From NCBI RefSeq assembly GCF_030403435.1, contig NZ_JAUEPH010000008.1:113809-177808 (forward strand): 64,000 nt of DNA. Reading direction: 5' to 3'. The DNA comes from Algoriphagus sediminis (GTDB lineage Bacteria > Bacteroidota > Bacteroidia > Cytophagales > Cyclobacteriaceae). This document shows positions 44,153 to 53,006 of the stretch, one piece after another. A model generated the notes under the pieces. That model was not told the origin of the DNA and did no database searches. It worked only from the letters and a program-made list of their open reading frames with translations. The position numbers and the translations under genes were made by a program. The stretch's first letter is position 1; each line of letters begins with the position of its first letter.

Positions 44153-44992
44153 ATGACTAAAATGAAAAAGTTATATAGCTTAATCGCATTAGCAGTCCTT
44201 GCTGTGACTGCCACTGCATGTTTTGATGATCCGGGAACGGAGGTATTCTTCGAAGGAAACTTGGTAGAATGGGCCGATGGTAGATTACCAAATGGTACTC
44301 AGTTTACAGGTGTAAGAGCATCTGAAGATCAGACTGATGTCTTTGAACTAGAAGTAAATAGGGTTTCTACTGATGGAAACGGTGCGATCACTGTAAATGT
44401 AGAAGTAGATCCATCATCTACTGCAGTAGAAGGTGTACACTATAATCTTTCTGCTACTTCTACCACCATTAATGGTGGTGATTGGGTTGCAAACTTTCCA
44501 GTTACAATTCTGACTGGAAATATTGATCCATCTGAGACTCCTGACTTGGTATTGAATATCACTAGTGCCACAGGTGCTGAAGTATCTTCTAATTATGGTT
44601 CTGTTACCCTTAGAATCAGAGTGGTTTGTCCTTCTGAGATTTCAACGGCTGCAGATACTTGGTCTGGTACCACTGTAAGTAGATTTGGAACAGATGTAGC
44701 TACAGTTACTGTAACTCCTTTGGAGACTGCAGGTCAGTATGTTGTTTCTGACATGTCTACGGGTCTTTACCCAAGATTTGGTTTCTCAACTACTCAGGAA
44801 TTGATTATTGCTGACAATTGTAACGTAATTTCATATGTTGCTCCACGTCAGACTAATTTCAATATCGTTCCACCAACTGGAGAAGCGACTCCAACAGAGG
44901 GTTCATGGGATGAAGCAACTGGAACTCTTACATTCTATTGGAGAGATGAGGGTAATAACATCGATGCTGTTACCACCCTTGTTAAGAACTAA
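44153..44992 (+). CDS. Surface lipoprotein with beta-sandwich domains, third gene of a SusCD locus
   Basis: The 279-residue protein has a lipobox (VTATAC) at about residue 24 and an acidic tail (FDDPGTEVF). A Calx-beta or immunoglobulin-like sandwich follows (AVEGVHYNLSATSTTINGG, then LVLNITSATGAEVSSNYG). A second beta-rich module follows. It holds the usual SusE/F-like position and is probably an accessory binding protein for the same substrate. ATG 44162 is an alternative start. A strong terminator follows. Confidence 0.7.
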   Translation: MTKMKKLYSLIALAVLAVTATACFDDPGTEVFFEGNLVEWADGRLPNGTQFTGVRASEDQTDVFELEVNRVSTDGNGAITVNVEVDPSSTAVEGVHYNLSATSTTINGGDWVANFPVTILTGNIDPSETPDLVLNITSATGAEVSSNYGSVTLRIRVVCPSEISTAADTWSGTTVSRFGTDVATVTVTPLETAGQYVVSDMSTGLYPRFGFSTTQELIIADNCNVISYVAPRQTNFNIVPPTGEATPTEGSWDEATGTLTFYWRDEGNNIDAVTTLVKN

Positions 44993-45005
44993 TTCTTAAT
45001 ATTTC

Positions 45006-45037
45006 AAAAAAAGGAGGGCGTTCGCCCTCCTTTTTTT
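45006..45037 (+). terminator. Terminator of the susCD operon
   Basis: Stem AAAAAAAGGAGGGC/GCCCTCCTTTTTTT with a GTTC loop. The 14-bp stem is the strongest terminator in the window. Confidence 0.93.
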
Positions 45038-45118
45038 ATTTCCGCTTCCAAGTAATTGAGTGGTGAATTATTTTAGCAGTTTATAAACCCAAAAATAATA
45101 TTCTCAAAAACATCTGTG

Positions 45119-45147
45119 TTGAGAGTGACGTTTCTGATGTATAATTG
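45119..45147 (+). promoter_or_regulatory. Candidate promoter of the S8 protease gene
   Basis: TTG at 45119-45121, 18 bases, then TATAATTG at 45140-45147, one mismatch from TAnnTTTG. The ATG at 45157 lies ten bases after the element, so the 5' untranslated region is short. Confidence 0.5.
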
Positions 45148-45156
45148 AATTTGTTT

Positions 45157-48100
45157 ATGAGAAAAATTTACACCCTGATTTTGCTCTTATCTTCTTTTAC
45201 GGCCTTTGGCCAATCTGAGGAGGTGAAGATGAAAATGCTCGAGGATGCTAGAGAGCAAACAGAAAGAAATTTAAGGTCTTCCCTTATTAAATTTACTTAC
45301 TCTCCGAATACCATTGACGAGAGCAAATTTGACTTTTTAAATACCCAGGGAGGATATATTGATGAAAATGGAATTTTTTCTCGAATTCAGTTTTTAGATG
45401 AAACAGGTTGGCCGGTTATTAATTTTACGGACAACGTGGATGCGGCTATTACTACAGGGGCAGCTTCTTTACAACCAGGAGGTGATCTTGGACTTGACCT
45501 TACAGGCGCTGGGCTAACGGTAGGTATTTTTGACCAGACTAGGCCTAAAGTAGATCATGTAGAATACGAAGGCAGACTTACCCAAGTAGATGGTTCTACA
45601 GAAACTCTAAGTACTCATTCGACTCACGTCTCAGGAACAGTTTTAGGGGCGGGTATTAATGCCGCCGCCAGAGGTATGGCTTATGATGCTACAGGCTGGT
45701 CGTTTAACTGGGATGCTGATGTTTCCAAAATGGTGGCTAACGCCTACGAGCCAGATAGTAAGCCCAATGGAATGCTGTTATCAAATCACTCGTACTCTGT
45801 GGGTGTTGGTTGGGAATCAGGAAACTGGTTGGGTAATCCCTCAATAAGTGAGGAAGAAGACTGGAGGTTTGGTTTTTATTCTTCACAGTCAGCGGCTGTC
45901 GATCAGGTAGCTTTCTCAAGACCATACTACTTGCCTGTTTTTGCCGCAGGCAATGATCGAGGTGAATCTGGAGATGGTACACGACCACCAGATGGACCTT
46001 CAGATATTTTAGGACCAAGAGCCGTTTCTAAGAACGGGATTACCGTTGGAGCAGTGGAAAGTGTTTTGGATTACCAAAGCCCTCAATCTGTAGTTATGAG
46101 CTCCTTTTCTTCCTGGGGTCCAACGGATGATGGAAGGGTAAAGCCAGACATGGTGGCTATGGGAGTGAATGTATTCAGTGCTTCTATTGCAAGTAATGGC
46201 TCGGATTCATATGCCAGCCAAAGCGGTACTTCTATGGCAGCACCAAATGTAACCGGATCTCTTTTCCTTTTGCAGCAACTTTACAGCCAAAGAAACACCG
46301 GAAGATTTATGCTCTCATCTACTTTGAAAGCTCTTGCTATTCATACCACAAAAGAGGCTGGACCGGCTCCAGGACCTGATTACATGTATGGATGGGGCCT
46401 GCTGGATGTGGAAGCCGGGGCCAAAATCCTTATCAATCAAGACGGTGTGTCACAGTTTGTTCGTGAAGAAATTCTGGGGGATGGTGAGACCTACGAATTT
46501 GAATTCGTTTCTGATGGAGTTAATCCAATAAAGGCCACTATTGCCTGGACTGATCCCGAAGGCTCTCCAGCGGGTACAGGCCTTGATCCCACTGATTTAA
46601 TGTTGGTCAATGATCTCGACATGAGAATTATTGGAGAAGACGGGACTGAATTTTTCCCTTGGACCCTGGACCCATCACTACAAGCTTCGGCCAGGGGGAT
46701 AAATACTGAAGACAATTTCCGGGATAATGTGGAGAAAATTGAAATCAATAATCCAAGTCCACAGAAATACCGATTGGTTATATCTCATAAAAATGAACTC
46801 AGGTTTGATGTTCAGCAATTCGGACTCGTGTTTACTGCTGGGGTAGTTAATGGCTCGGATGAGACTCTTTACTGGATTGGAGAGGATGGGGATGATTGGA
46901 ACGATCCTCAAAACTGGTCCAACTCACTTGGAGGTTCTTCCGCAAACAAAGTTCCCGGAAATGGAACGCGTGTTGTTTTTGAAGGTGCGGATTCAGGAAC
47001 TATGGATGTGAATTTTGCTGATGACGCAGAAGCCTTCAGTGTGAATTTCTTCGGAAATGAGCAGGTGAGGTTTGACCTGAATGGAAATAATATACTGGTA
47101 TCTAACGGTTTCCGTGTGAGTAATGCAGTAACCGAAATCGAAAATGGAAATATCCTTTTCAGTGGGGATGGTTCTATAGAAAGCCTGGTAGAATTAGGTA
47201 ATGCTTCATTTACAGATGTAGACCTTCGATTCCAGTCTGGTATTTGGAAAATTATCTCAGCTGGGGAATTGGATAATGTGATTATTGAGATTGCAACACT
47301 GGATATAGATATAGTAGATCGGATTAGAATGGGAGATCTTTCTATTGGAAGTGGTGGAAACCTTACTGGACAAGTGAATCATATTGAATTCAGTGGAAAC
47401 GTAAATGTGGCTTCCGGAGCAAGTATGGATGATAATATTACGATAGAATTTATTGGTGAGAGTGGATTGGTGAATAATCAGGCCTCTACTGACTTTGATT
47501 TATTGATCGCCTCATCCGGAACTCTAGGCTTAAATTCTGATGGTATCAATAGTTTATCAATCCAGGAATCAGAAGTGAGGTTAGGAGTTCCCGAAATCGA
47601 CGTAGATAATCTCACCCTTTTAGAAGGAGCTAACTTAAACCTTGGAGCCGAAGGAGAAATGACCGTTACGGGTTTCATTTCTGTTTCAGTGGCTACGGAC
47701 GATAGGGTTTTGATTAATTCGACGCAGGCTGGTGCGATTATTCATAACGTTTATAGAAAGTATTGCTTCGAGGACATTGATATCACTAATGTGAATTTAA
47801 TTGGTGATGCGATAGTCAACTTGGGTATTGATGTTACACTTTCAAATGCGGAAGGCTGGCTCACTGAGGACTGTGATGATGTTCTGTTCTCTAACTTTGC
47901 ATTCCAATATGCTTGTGTGGGTGCTGCCGTTACCTTTGAAAACCTGAGTGAAGGTGCAATTGATGAATATGAATGGGATTTTGGAGGTTTAGGAACCTCA
48001 AGCTTGGCAGAGCCCATCTTTGTTTTCGATGAAGTAGGTACTTATACGGTTTCTTTAAAAGTTTCAAACCCAGATGGTTTTACCATGTTTGAGCAGGATA

Positions 48101-48597
48101 TTCAAATTACTAGCAGTGATATCAATAAGCCAAACATTGTTGCAAATGGGCTAGTATTGACCTCACAGCAGCCAGGAGAGGGATATCAGTGGTATGCGAA
48201 TGGTCAGCTGATCCCTGGTGCTACCTCAAGATCTTATGAAGCTCCAGGAGATGGTTCTTACCAAGTAGCTATTTTTGATGGAGCATGTAACCGGGTTTCT
48301 GATCCAATCGTGGTTTCGGCCATAGAAGAAGACGAGCCAGAATTAGCGAGATTTGGGGTATTTGTAGGTCCAATTCCATCTGACGATATACTGAATATCA
48401 ATATCACAAATAACTATACAGGTCCGATTACATTCCAGCTTGTAGATCTTTCGGGAAGAGTTCTTGTTTTAGAGGAAAAATCTAAAGTTTCTCAAGAAAT
48501 GAATGTCAAAATGAACCTTCCTGGTCAGAATGGACTGTATGTACTAAGAATTAATACCAACAATTTAACCTTACACAAAAAAGTAATTAAGCAGTAA
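45157..48597 (+). CDS. Secreted S8 (subtilisin-like) protease with type IX sorting domain
   Basis: The 1146-residue protein has a signal peptide (MRKIYTLILLLSSFTAFGQ). A subtilase domain follows with Asp in LTVGIFDQTRPK, His in THSTHVSGTVLG and Ser in SQSGTSMAAPNVTGS. Beta-sandwich regions and a PKD-like domain (FENLSEGAIDEYEWDFGG) come next. A type A type IX C-terminal sorting domain ends in VLRINTNNLTLHKKVIKQ. ATG 45157 is chosen; a TTG at 45145 adds four residues before the signal. The gene has its own promoter and follows the SusCD operon. It is probably a cell-surface or released protease that feeds peptides to that transporter. Confidence 0.9.
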   Translation: MRKIYTLILLLSSFTAFGQSEEVKMKMLEDAREQTERNLRSSLIKFTYSPNTIDESKFDFLNTQGGYIDENGIFSRIQFLDETGWPVINFTDNVDAAITTGAASLQPGGDLGLDLTGAGLTVGIFDQTRPKVDHVEYEGRLTQVDGSTETLSTHSTHVSGTVLGAGINAAARGMAYDATGWSFNWDADVSKMVANAYEPDSKPNGMLLSNHSYSVGVGWESGNWLGNPSISEEEDWRFGFYSSQSAAVDQVAFSRPYYLPVFAAGNDRGESGDGTRPPDGPSDILGPRAVSKNGITVGAVESVLDYQSPQSVVMSSFSSWGPTDDGRVKPDMVAMGVNVFSASIASNGSDSYASQSGTSMAAPNVTGSLFLLQQLYSQRNTGRFMLSSTLKALAIHTTKEAGPAPGPDYMYGWGLLDVEAGAKILINQDGVSQFVREEILGDGETYEFEFVSDGVNPIKATIAWTDPEGSPAGTGLDPTDLMLVNDLDMRIIGEDGTEFFPWTLDPSLQASARGINTEDNFRDNVEKIEINNPSPQKYRLVISHKNELRFDVQQFGLVFTAGVVNGSDETLYWIGEDGDDWNDPQNWSNSLGGSSANKVPGNGTRVVFEGADSGTMDVNFADDAEAFSVNFFGNEQVRFDLNGNNILVSNGFRVSNAVTEIENGNILFSGDGSIESLVELGNASFTDVDLRFQSGIWKIISAGELDNVIIEIATLDIDIVDRIRMGDLSIGSGGNLTGQVNHIEFSGNVNVASGASMDDNITIEFIGESGLVNNQASTDFDLLIASSGTLGLNSDGINSLSIQESEVRLGVPEIDVDNLTLLEGANLNLGAEGEMTVTGFISVSVATDDRVLINSTQAGAIIHNVYRKYCFEDIDITNVNLIGDAIVNLGIDVTLSNAEGWLTEDCDDVLFSNFAFQYACVGAAVTFENLSEGAIDEYEWDFGGLGTSSLAEPIFVFDEVGTYTVSLKVSNPDGFTMFEQDIQITSSDINKPNIVANGLVLTSQQPGEGYQWYANGQLIPGATSRSYEAPGDGSYQVAIFDGACNRVSDPIVVSAIEEDEPELARFGVFVGPIPSDDILNINITNNYTGPITFQLVDLSGRVLVLEEKSKVSQEMNVKMNLPGQNGLYVLRINTNNLTLHKKVIKQ

Positions 48598-48598
48598 A

Positions 48599-49297
48599 AT
48601 GAGAAAGTTAATATTCATTTTCAGTTTGTTATTTGCGCAGGCGTCATTTGCTCAGATATCAAACATACCTCTAAATGGAGCGCCAGCCAGACTATCCGGT
48701 TATGATGGGGTAGAGGGTTCGCCTTATCTATTTGATGATTGGGCTAGAGCTGACGTTTCCACCACAAATGGAGGGTTGAAAGAAAACGTAGCCTACAAGT
48801 TTAATATTTATGAAAACGAGTTTGAGGTAATCAATGAGGCAGGAAACAAAATTTTCCTCGATAAGGATTACGTCGAATATATGCTTCTGGAGCGTCCATC
48901 GATTATCATAGCAAATAGTGAGGGAGGGCTCTTGACAAAACTACTATTCAAGAAAGGTTTTGATGAAATCAGTGGTGTAGAGCCAGATGATTTTGTTAAC
49001 GTCATCGCCGAAGGAGATAAATACTCTATGGTGAGAACTTTTGACACAGAATTGGTAACTCCTCCGAAAAATAGTTATGCACCTACCCCAGGAAAGATGT
49101 TCGTATTTGAAGAGAAATTCTATGTGCTCAGTTCCTCAAATGAACCTGAGTCCGTCAGGGGCAGAACAAAAAGTATTATCAAAGCTTTAGCGGAAAAGGA
49201 TCAATCCACTGCAAAAAAAATAGTGAAGGAAAACAACCTTAATCTTTCACGAGAGGATCATTTGGTCATTTTCTTTCAGAAGCTGAATGAAGCTTAA
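48599..49297 (+). CDS. Small secreted protein downstream of the S8 protease, unknown function
   Basis: The 232-residue protein has a signal peptide (MRKLIFIFSLLFAQASFAQ). The mature part is YDGVEGSPYLFDDWARADVS and later YMLLERPSIIIANSEGG, with a charged C-terminus (KKIVKENNLNLSREDH). It starts 1 base after the protease stop, so the two are co-translated. It could be a periplasmic partner, chaperone or inhibitor of the protease. I do not recognise a family. A terminator follows. Confidence 0.65.
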   Translation: MRKLIFIFSLLFAQASFAQISNIPLNGAPARLSGYDGVEGSPYLFDDWARADVSTTNGGLKENVAYKFNIYENEFEVINEAGNKIFLDKDYVEYMLLERPSIIIANSEGGLLTKLLFKKGFDEISGVEPDDFVNVIAEGDKYSMVRTFDTELVTPPKNSYAPTPGKMFVFEEKFYVLSSSNEPESVRGRTKSIIKALAEKDQSTAKKIVKENNLNLSREDHLVIFFQKLNEA

Positions 49298-49318
49298 TTG
49301 ATGAAAATCATTGAAACA

Positions 49319-49346
49319 GGCTCCTGATTTTCAGGAGCCTTTTTTT
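49319..49346 (+). terminator. Terminator of the S8 protease operon
   Basis: Stem GGCTCCTGA/TCAGGAGCC with a TTT loop, followed by seven T residues. Confidence 0.92.
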
Positions 49347-49408
49347 GTTTTTAGGGATTCCACTGTTTTGGTACTTTTCCCTAAATTTGCCGAGAATTTG
49401 AGAAGGTG

Positions 49409-49831
49409 ATGGTATACGTTTGTAGAAAAGAGCATTTCAATGCTGCACATAAGCTTTGGAACCCAGCATGGTCGGATGAGAAGAATTTTGAGGTTTTTGG
49501 ACCTTGCGCCAATGTCAATTGGCATGGTCACAACTTTGAATTGATTGTGACGGTCAAGGGAAGGCCTGATGCTGAGACTGGGTTTGTGGTGGATTTGAAA
49601 GCCTTGAGCAATCTCATCAAAAGGGAGATTATCGAAAAGGTGGACCACAAAAACCTCAATTTAGATGTAGATTTCATGAAGGGCAAAATGGCTAGCTGTG
49701 AAATTCTTGTGATGGAATTTTGGAAGATTTTAAAGCCTAAAGTAGACAAAATCGTTCCTGATGGTCACCTATATAAGCTTCAACTTTTTGAGACTGAAAG
49801 GAACTTTGTTGAGTATTTTGGCGAAGAGTAG
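49409..49831 (+). CDS. 6-pyruvoyl-tetrahydropterin synthase family protein (PTPS-II-like)
   Basis: The 140-residue protein has zinc His residues in FNAAHKL and WHGHNFEL. The catalytic Cys lies in FGPCANVNWHGHNF, five residues before HGH (C-x5-HGH). Classic QueD has C-x3-HGH and mammalian PTPS has C-x5-HGH. The conserved Glu near LFETERNF is also present. It is therefore likely to make tetrahydropterin or a related pterin, which the PhhA enzyme needs, although a QueD role is not excluded. ATG 49409 follows a GTG. TAAATTTG lies 20 bases upstream. Confidence 0.8.
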   Translation: MVYVCRKEHFNAAHKLWNPAWSDEKNFEVFGPCANVNWHGHNFELIVTVKGRPDAETGFVVDLKALSNLIKREIIEKVDHKNLNLDVDFMKGKMASCEILVMEFWKILKPKVDKIVPDGHLYKLQLFETERNFVEYFGEE

Positions 49832-49892
49832 GAGAGGATATCTTTTTGGATTTTTTTAGCTAAAAAATATCATCTTTACAGAAAGCCTTCTT

Positions 49893-51008
49893 TTGGAGAA
49901 AACAAAAATCTATATTATTTGCGGTGAGCGATCAGGTGACCTTCATGCCTCTAATCTGGTAAAATCTATTAAGAAAAAAGCCCCAGATACCGAATTCAGG
50001 GGAATGGGTGGAGAGCTTTCCGCTTCAGCTGGAGTAGATCTATATGTTGACTACTCAGAAGTAGCTGTGATGGGGTTTTTGGAAGTACTTTTTGGATTCC
50101 GAAAAGTACTCGGATATCTATCAAAGGTTAAAGAGGATATCCAAACCTACAGACCTGATTTGATAGTCTTGGTAGATTATGGCGGTTTTAATATGAAAAT
50201 TGCCCGATTTGCTACGGATCTCGGAATTCCTGTTCACTATTACATTCCTCCTAAAGTTTGGGCATGGAATCAGAAAAGAGCTCTTAAATTAAAAGCTACC
50301 ACAAATCGGATTTATTCTATCCTACCCTTTGAAAGTGAATTTTTTAAGCGGTTCGACATGGAGGTAGAGTATGTGGGTAATCCTTTGCTGGACGAAATAA
50401 AAACCTTTACGCCTCATGAGTTTTTCTTTCAGAAGAATGATCTGAATTTCGATCCTATTGTCGCTTTGCTTCCAGGAAGCAGAAAACAGGAGGTAAATAA
50501 AATGCTCAATAAAATGATTGAGGTTTCCAGGCAATTCCAAAATATTCAATTTGTGATTGCTGGGGTCAGCTCCTTGAATTCAAGCATTTATGATGATGCA
50601 AAAGAGGCAGGACTGAAAGTGGTGTTTGATCAAACCTATGATTTGCTTCATCATGCGATTGCTGCTGTAGTGACCTCTGGCACGGCAACTCTTGAAACGG
50701 CGATTTTTCGTGTTCCGCAGGTTGTAGTTTATCACACCAGTCCAGTTTCTTATGCTATCGGAAAAAGGTTAATCAAGGTAGATTATATCTCACTTGTAAA
50801 TCTCATTGCTGATAAGGAGGTCGTGAAGGAATTGATTCAGGATGACTTTTCAGTAGCTAATTTGAAGGCAGAACTTAATCAAATTCTTACCAATCAGGTG
50901 TACAAGGGACTTATGCTACAGGGATATGATCAGGTGATGGATGAGTTAGGTTCTAAAAGTGCTTCAGAAACCGTGGCCGAAAGAGTTATTGAGAGTTTAA
51001 AAAAATAA
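49893..51008 (+). CDS. lpxB: Lipid-A-disaccharide synthase
   Basis: The 371-residue enzyme joins UDP-diacylglucosamine and lipid X in lipid A synthesis at the inner membrane. Motifs are YIICGERSGDLHASNLVK, DLIVLVDYGGFNMKIARF, HYYIPPKVWAWNQKRA, LLPGSRKQEVNKM and the SGTATLETAIF region. The start is TTG: upstream in frame there is only a TAG stop and no ATG or GTG. The coding end overlaps the T-run side of the convergent clpX terminator. Confidence 0.95.
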   Translation: MEKTKIYIICGERSGDLHASNLVKSIKKKAPDTEFRGMGGELSASAGVDLYVDYSEVAVMGFLEVLFGFRKVLGYLSKVKEDIQTYRPDLIVLVDYGGFNMKIARFATDLGIPVHYYIPPKVWAWNQKRALKLKATTNRIYSILPFESEFFKRFDMEVEYVGNPLLDEIKTFTPHEFFFQKNDLNFDPIVALLPGSRKQEVNKMLNKMIEVSRQFQNIQFVIAGVSSLNSSIYDDAKEAGLKVVFDQTYDLLHHAIAAVVTSGTATLETAIFRVPQVVVYHTSPVSYAIGKRLIKVDYISLVNLIADKEVVKELIQDDFSVANLKAELNQILTNQVYKGLMLQGYDQVMDELGSKSASETVAERVIESLKK

Positions 51009-51030
51009 TCCCCGGCATTTGCCAGGGATT
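50999..51030 (-). terminator. Terminator of clpX (minus strand)
   Basis: On the minus strand the stem AATCCCTGGC/GCCGGGGATT pairs fully with one G-U. It has an AAAT loop and a T-run that overlaps the lpxB stop. Confidence 0.75.
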
Positions 51031-51033
51031 AAA

Positions 51034-52260
51034 TTAAGCTACCTGTAGTCTCTTAAACTTCGATTTATCAAATTTTTCTCTGGCGTATTTCTCATCGATT
51101 ACCAGTTTCTTGATGGATTCGTTAGAGGGAAGCTCATACATGGCATCTGTGATAATAGCTTCACAAATTGATCGTAGGCCTCTTGCTCCAAGATTAAACT
51201 CCACAGCCTTTTCCACGATGAAATCAATGCCACTGGGTTTGAATGCCAGTTCCACATTTTCCATTGCCAATAATTTCGTGTATTGCTTCACCAAGGCATT
51301 TTTTGGTTCGGTAAGGATTTGCTTCAAGGTGTCCTTACTTAATGGATCCAAATAGGTCAAAACCGGTAATCTTCCAATTAACTCAGGAATCAAACCAAAG
51401 GCTTTCAAATCTTGGGCGGTCACGTATTGAAGAAGGTTTTCACGATCTGCCATGGCTGCACCTCCTGAATTATTGAATCCCATCGGTTGGGTATTCAAGC
51501 GCTTTCCAATATGTCGGGCAATTCCATCAAAAGCACCTCCGCAGATGAAAAGGATGTTTTCAGTATTCACCGCAATCATTTTTTGATCTGGATGCTTCCT
51601 TCCACCTTGTGGAGGAACATTGACCACGGTTCCTTCTAGAAGCTTGAGCATAGCCTGCTGAACGCCTTCACCACTTACATCGCGAGTGATAGATGGATTA
51701 TCGGATTTACGGGCGATTTTATCCAACTCATCAATGTATACAATCCCCCTTTCAGCGGCCTCCACATCATAGTCTGCTGCTTGGAGAAGTCGGGTTAGTA
51801 TACTTTCTACATCTTCCCCCACATAGCCAGCTTCAGTGAGTACCGTAGCATCAGCAATGCAGAATGGGACCTCAAGGGTTTTGGCAAGAGTCTTAGCCAA
51901 GTAAGTTTTTCCTGTACCTGTATCTCCCACCATAATGATATTAGATTTTTCAATCTTAACATCATCATTTCCTTCAGCTTGCAGTAATCTTTTGTAGTGA
52001 TTATATACGGCCACAGAGAGAACTTTTTTAGCCTCATCCTGTCCAATCACATACTGGCCCAGATACTCAGTGATTTCTTTGGGTTTTTTAAGACGAAACT
52101 TAGGTTTTTTGGTTCCTTTTTTAGTCTTCTCATCCTCACCTAGAATGGTATGGGCCTGCTCGATGCAGTGATTACAGATGTGGGCAGAAATACCGGAAAC
52201 CATTAAATCCACTTCACTTTTCTTCCTGCCACAGAAGGAACATGTTATTTCAGATGCCAT
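51034..52260 (-). CDS. clpX: ATP-dependent Clp protease ATP-binding subunit ClpX
   Basis: The 408-residue AAA+ unfoldase has an N-terminal zinc-binding domain (Cys7, Cys10, Cys29, Cys32). Walker A is [11 protein letters not shown], Walker B is [10 protein letters not shown], and the sensor and pore loop regions follow. The conserved IGRLPV near the IGF-like position is present. It delivers proteins to ClpP. It follows clpP by 4 bases and terminates before lpxB. Confidence 0.97.
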   Translation of the reverse strand: MASEITCSFCGRKKSEVDLMVSGISAHICNHCIEQAHTILGEDEKTKKGTKKPKFRLKKPKEITEYLGQYVIGQDEAKKVLSVAVYNHYKRLLQAEGNDDVKIEKSNIIMVGDTGTGKTYLAKTLAKTLEVPFCIADATVLTEAGYVGEDVESILTRLLQAADYDVEAAERGIVYIDELDKIARKSDNPSITRDVSGEGVQQAMLKLLEGTVVNVPPQGGRKHPDQKMIAVNTENILFICGGAFDGIARHIGKRLNTQPMGFNNSGGAAMADRENLLQYVTAQDLKAFGLIPELIGRLPVLTYLDPLSKDTLKQILTEPKNALVKQYTKLLAMENVELAFKPSGIDFIVEKAVEFNLGARGLRSICEAIITDAMYELPSNESIKKLVIDEKYAREKFDKSKFKRLQVA

Positions 52261-52264
52261 GCTG

Positions 52265-52933
52265 TTATTTTCTGATCAGAACTTCGTCGATAAGACCATA
52301 CTCTTTTGCCTCAGGGGCTTTGAGCCAGTAATCTCTATCAGAGTCCTTTTCTATTTGTTCGAAAGTTTTTCCTGTATGATCCGCTAAAATTTGATACAGT
52401 TCTTCTCTCATTGACATGATCAATTTAAGAGAAATTTCCATATCAGTACTTTTACCTTGCATTCCGCCTGATGGCTGGTGGATCATTACACGGGAATGTT
52501 GGAGTGCACTACGCTTGTCCTTGGCTCCGCCTGCCAATAGGACTGCTCCCATGGAAGCGGCAATTCCAGTACAGATTGTAGCCACGTCTGGGCCTATATA
52601 CTGCATTGTATCATAGATACCCAAGCCAGCGGTTACAGAACCCCCGGGGCTATTGATATAAAGCAATACATCTTTTTTGGAATCCACAGATTCCAAAAAT
52701 AAGAGCTGAGCTACTATGATATTTGCAATATGATCGTCCACTCCAGTACCAAGGAAAATGATTCTATCCATGATTAGCCTGGAGAATACATCGATCTCTC
52801 TGAAATTCTGAGGTCTTTCCTCAATGACCGATCGGGTCATATTTTCAATATGCTGGGTATACTGATCGAATGCAGTCCCACTCACCCCCTGATTGTGAAT
52901 GGCATATTTTCTAAATTCTTCTTTATTTATCAT
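52265..52933 (-). CDS. clpP: ATP-dependent Clp protease proteolytic subunit
   Basis: The 222-residue serine protease has catalytic Ser127 in [14 protein letters not shown] and His152 in [10 protein letters not shown]. An Asp follows near the C-terminal third. The [20 protein letters not shown] block is diagnostic. It forms the tetradecameric chamber for ClpX. It precedes clpX in a two-gene operon. TATTTTTG, a -7-like element, overlaps the T-run of the upstream tig terminator. Confidence 0.97.
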   Translation of the reverse strand: MINKEEFRKYAIHNQGVSGTAFDQYTQHIENMTRSVIEERPQNFREIDVFSRLIMDRIIFLGTGVDDHIANIIVAQLLFLESVDSKKDVLLYINSPGGSVTAGLGIYDTMQYIGPDVATICTGIAASMGAVLLAGGAKDKRSALQHSRVMIHQPSGGMQGKSTDMEISLKLIMSMREELYQILADHTGKTFEQIEKDSDRDYWLKAPEAKEYGLIDEVLIRK

Positions 52934-52956
52934 GATTTAAATGTTGTGGTAGACAA

Positions 52957-52987
52957 AAATAAAAAAAGCCCTTAAAAAAGGACTTTT
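52957..52987 (-). terminator. Terminator of tig (minus strand)
   Basis: On the minus strand AAAAGTCCTT pairs with AAGGGCTTTT (one G-U). A TTTT loop and a T-run follow. TATTTTTG at 52954-52961 overlaps this T-run and may help start clpP transcription. Confidence 0.75.
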
Positions 52988-53006
52988 AATATGATTTATA
53001 ACTGAC

